DNA of 64,000 nucleotides from Acinetobacter bohemicus ANC 3994 (GTDB lineage: Bacteria; Pseudomonadota; Gammaproteobacteria; Pseudomonadales; Moraxellaceae): the NCBI RefSeq assembly GCF_000367925.1, contig NZ_KB849176.1, positions 672,191 to 736,190 of the forward strand, in the 5' to 3' direction. The position numbers were made by a program, and so were the translations under genes. Below, in pieces: positions 62,345-64,000 of the stretch. The notes beneath the pieces were generated by a model, which was given only the letters and a program-made list of their open reading frames with translations, had not been told where the DNA came from and did no database searches. Positions within the stretch are counted from its first letter, which is position 1. Each line of letters starts with the position of its first letter.

Positions 62345-63040
62345 TTATCTTAATTTGGCTAGCCAATCGCCCATCGTCTGAACAATTTGAACCAAGAGTA
62401 AAAGCACGATCACCGTTAAAATAACCACGCTGGTATCAAAACGTTGATAGCCATATGAAATCGCTAAATCACCAATACCACCTGCACCCACTGCACCCGC
62501 CATTGCCGTTGCACCAATTAAGCTAATGGTGGCAGTGGTTAAGTTCAAAATCAGTGAGCTACGTGCTTCAGGTAAAATAAACTTGAAAATAATTTGTAGT
62601 GGCGTTGCACCCATGGCCTGAGCGGACTCTACAATACCTTCATTGACTTCAAGTAAAGAGGTTTCAATCAACCGTCCCATATAGGGACCAATATAAATGG
62701 TCAAAGGCACAATGGCTGCCCATGTACCAATTGAAGTTCCGACTAAAAGTTTAGTTAACGGAATAACGGCAATTAATAAAATAATGAAGGGCAGTGAACG
62801 TAGTGCATTCACAATTGGGTTTAGAATATGGTAAATCGCACGATTGGGTAAAATACCGTCGGGGCGTGAAACCAATAAAATAATGGCTTGAATAAAACCC
62901 CAAATACAACCAAACAACATGGCAAAGAACACCATGTGAAAGGTTTCTTGCAATGCAGTAATAAATTGATCAATCGAAAGGGAGCTTTTCCAGAAAGAGG
63001 AGGTTGCTTCAGTCAACCATTGTACAATCAGGTCTCTCAT
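62345..63040 (-). CDS. metI: Methionine ABC transporter permease MetI
   Basis: A 231-residue permease. The EAA loop VESAQAMGATPLQIIFKFILPEARSSLI and NLTTATISLIGATAMAGAVGAGGIGDLAISYGYQRF are diagnostic of MetI. It imports methionine together with MetN and a MetQ lipoprotein. The start overlaps the metN stop (ATGA). No metQ follows; the next leftward feature is a terminator. Confidence 0.94.
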   Translation of the reverse strand: MRDLIVQWLTEATSSFWKSSLSIDQFITALQETFHMVFFAMLFGCIWGFIQAIILLVSRPDGILPNRAIYHILNPIVNALRSLPFIILLIAVIPLTKLLVGTSIGTWAAIVPLTIYIGPYMGRLIETSLLEVNEGIVESAQAMGATPLQIIFKFILPEARSSLILNLTTATISLIGATAMAGAVGAGGIGDLAISYGYQRFDTSVVILTVIVLLLLVQIVQTMGDWLAKLR

Positions 63041-63999
63041 AGCTGTACTCCTGATTGCTCAACTTCCACACCATTTTGTTGTAAAAATTCAATGGCTTGT
63101 TGAATGATGGCTGGGTCGCCTAACAATTGAATAAACATTTGTCCAATCACGGTGCCATTAATTTCAGTCATATTGGCAAATACAATATTTAAGCTAATAT
63201 CGAATTTTTTAATCACCGCTTGAACCACAGTTTCCTGTGCCGATTTGCCTAAAAATTGCAGGCAATAAATACTGTTGTGGTTCTGGTTTTCTAAATTATT
63301 CAAAATATTGACAGGCAGTTGTTGCTGCAACACTGTTTGAATGAAATTTTTGGTGGTCGGATGTTGCGGTCGGCTGAAAATATCAATGGTCGAGCCTGTT
63401 TCAATGACCTTGCCTTGTTCCATGACAGCAACATAATCACAAACGGTCTCAATCACATCCATTTCATGGGTCACCATGACAATGGTAATCCCTTGCTCCT
63501 GATTAATTTTTTTCAGAAGCGCCAGAACCGATTTTGTGGTTTGTGGATCGAGCGCTGACGTGGCTTCATCACAGAGTAAAATTTTAGGATGATTGGCCAA
63601 GGCGCGTGCAATACCAACGCGCTGTTTCTGACCACCAGAAAGTTCGTCAGGGAAGGCATCTTTCTTATGTTTTAGATCAATAAAATCCAGTAATTCATTG
63701 AGACGTTTTTCTCTTTCAGCTTTGCTAATGCCTAAAAGCTTCAGTGGTATTTCAATATTCGCAGCCACAGTTTTGGTTTGTAATAAATTGAAATGCTGAA
63801 AGATCATACCAATATTTGCACGTTCTTGACGTAATGAGCGCGCATCCAAAGCGGTAAAGTCTTTTTGATTAATAATCACTTGACCTTGTGTGGGACGTTC
63901 GAGCAAATTAATCAAACGAATTAAGGTACTTTTACCTGCACCACTATAGCCAATAATGCCAAAAATACTGCCTTCTGGAATCTCCAGATTAATCTGGTC
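63037..63999 (-). CDS. metN: Methionine ABC transporter ATPase MetN, 5'-truncated by window
   Basis: The reading frame runs to the window edge, so the N-terminus is missing. Walker A GYSGAGKST is at the right edge (about 63940-63970), signature LSGGQKQRVGIARAL, Walker B ILLCDEATSALDP, H-loop VTHEM. The last 75 residues are a NIL domain, the methionine-sensing regulatory part typical of MetN. The TTG at 63915 is internal, not a start. Confidence 0.94.
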   Translation of the reverse strand, partial: DQINLEIPEGSIFGIIGYSGAGKSTLIRLINLLERPTQGQVIINQKDFTALDARSLRQERANIGMIFQHFNLLQTKTVAANIEIPLKLLGISKAEREKRLNELLDFIDLKHKKDAFPDELSGGQKQRVGIARALANHPKILLCDEATSALDPQTTKSVLALLKKINQEQGITIVMVTHEMDVIETVCDYVAVMEQGKVIETGSTIDIFSRPQHPTTKNFIQTVLQQQLPVNILNNLENQNHNSIYCLQFLGKSAQETVVQAVIKKFDISLNIVFANMTEINGTVIGQMFIQLLGDPAIIQQAIEFLQQNGVEVEQSGVQL

Positions 64000-64000
64000 C

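Overview
The window is about 38-40% G+C chromosomal DNA from a gammaproteobacterium, almost certainly Acinetobacter. The basis is the protein sequences (MutS, DnaE, CysE, FdxA, LptABC-KdsCD, NasA/NirB), the short AT-rich spacers, and a short palindromic intergenic repeat. It reads as ordinary chromosome with two accessory spots. No plasmid functions, intact phage, IS element or CRISPR array were seen.

Region 1 (1-12 kb) is a mixed metabolic and transport stretch. It holds a YceI protein cut by the window edge, a LysE exporter, a class I amidotransferase, an aldehyde dehydrogenase divergent from a GAF-type regulator, an alpha/beta hydrolase, an iron-containing alcohol dehydrogenase with a duplicated C-terminus, a small orphan protein behind a possible gene relic, and a TonB-dependent receptor.

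Region 2 (11.1-28.8 kb) is one continuous nitrate-assimilation and molybdenum supercluster. The regulators nasS-nasT are transcribed leftwards. Rightwards come the nitrate transporter narK/nasA-type, nirB, a NirD-FAD reductase fusion, the nitrate reductase, mobA, moaA, moaD, moaE, a moaC-moaB fusion, moeA and modABC. The leader ahead of the transporter has a sigma-54 type promoter followed by two hairpins with A-x-x-G-x-x hexaloops, the recognition pattern of ANTAR antiterminators such as NasT. A second sigma-54 type promoter lies ahead of moaA. Together these genes import nitrate, reduce it to nitrite and ammonium, make the cofactor the reductase needs, and import its metal.

Region 3 (28.8-43 kb) is mostly core genome: a carboxymuconolactone decarboxylase-like protein, two universal stress proteins, tRNA-Gly(GCC), cysS, the LPS block kdsD-kdsC-lptC-lptA-lptB, a YigZ protein, an acyltransferase, an O-methyltransferase, an M15-type lipoprotein, fdxA and mutS.

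Region 4 (43-52.8 kb) is accessory. It holds a possible integrase relic, an AraC-type regulator, a divergent M28-like lipoprotein, an arsenic island (arsC, arsR, a second arsC, acr3, truncated arsH), a PepSY membrane protein and a diguanylate cyclase. Region 5 (52.8-64 kb) returns to core functions: two lipoproteins, cysE, trmJ, dnaE, a DUF4184 membrane protein, and metI with a window-truncated metN.
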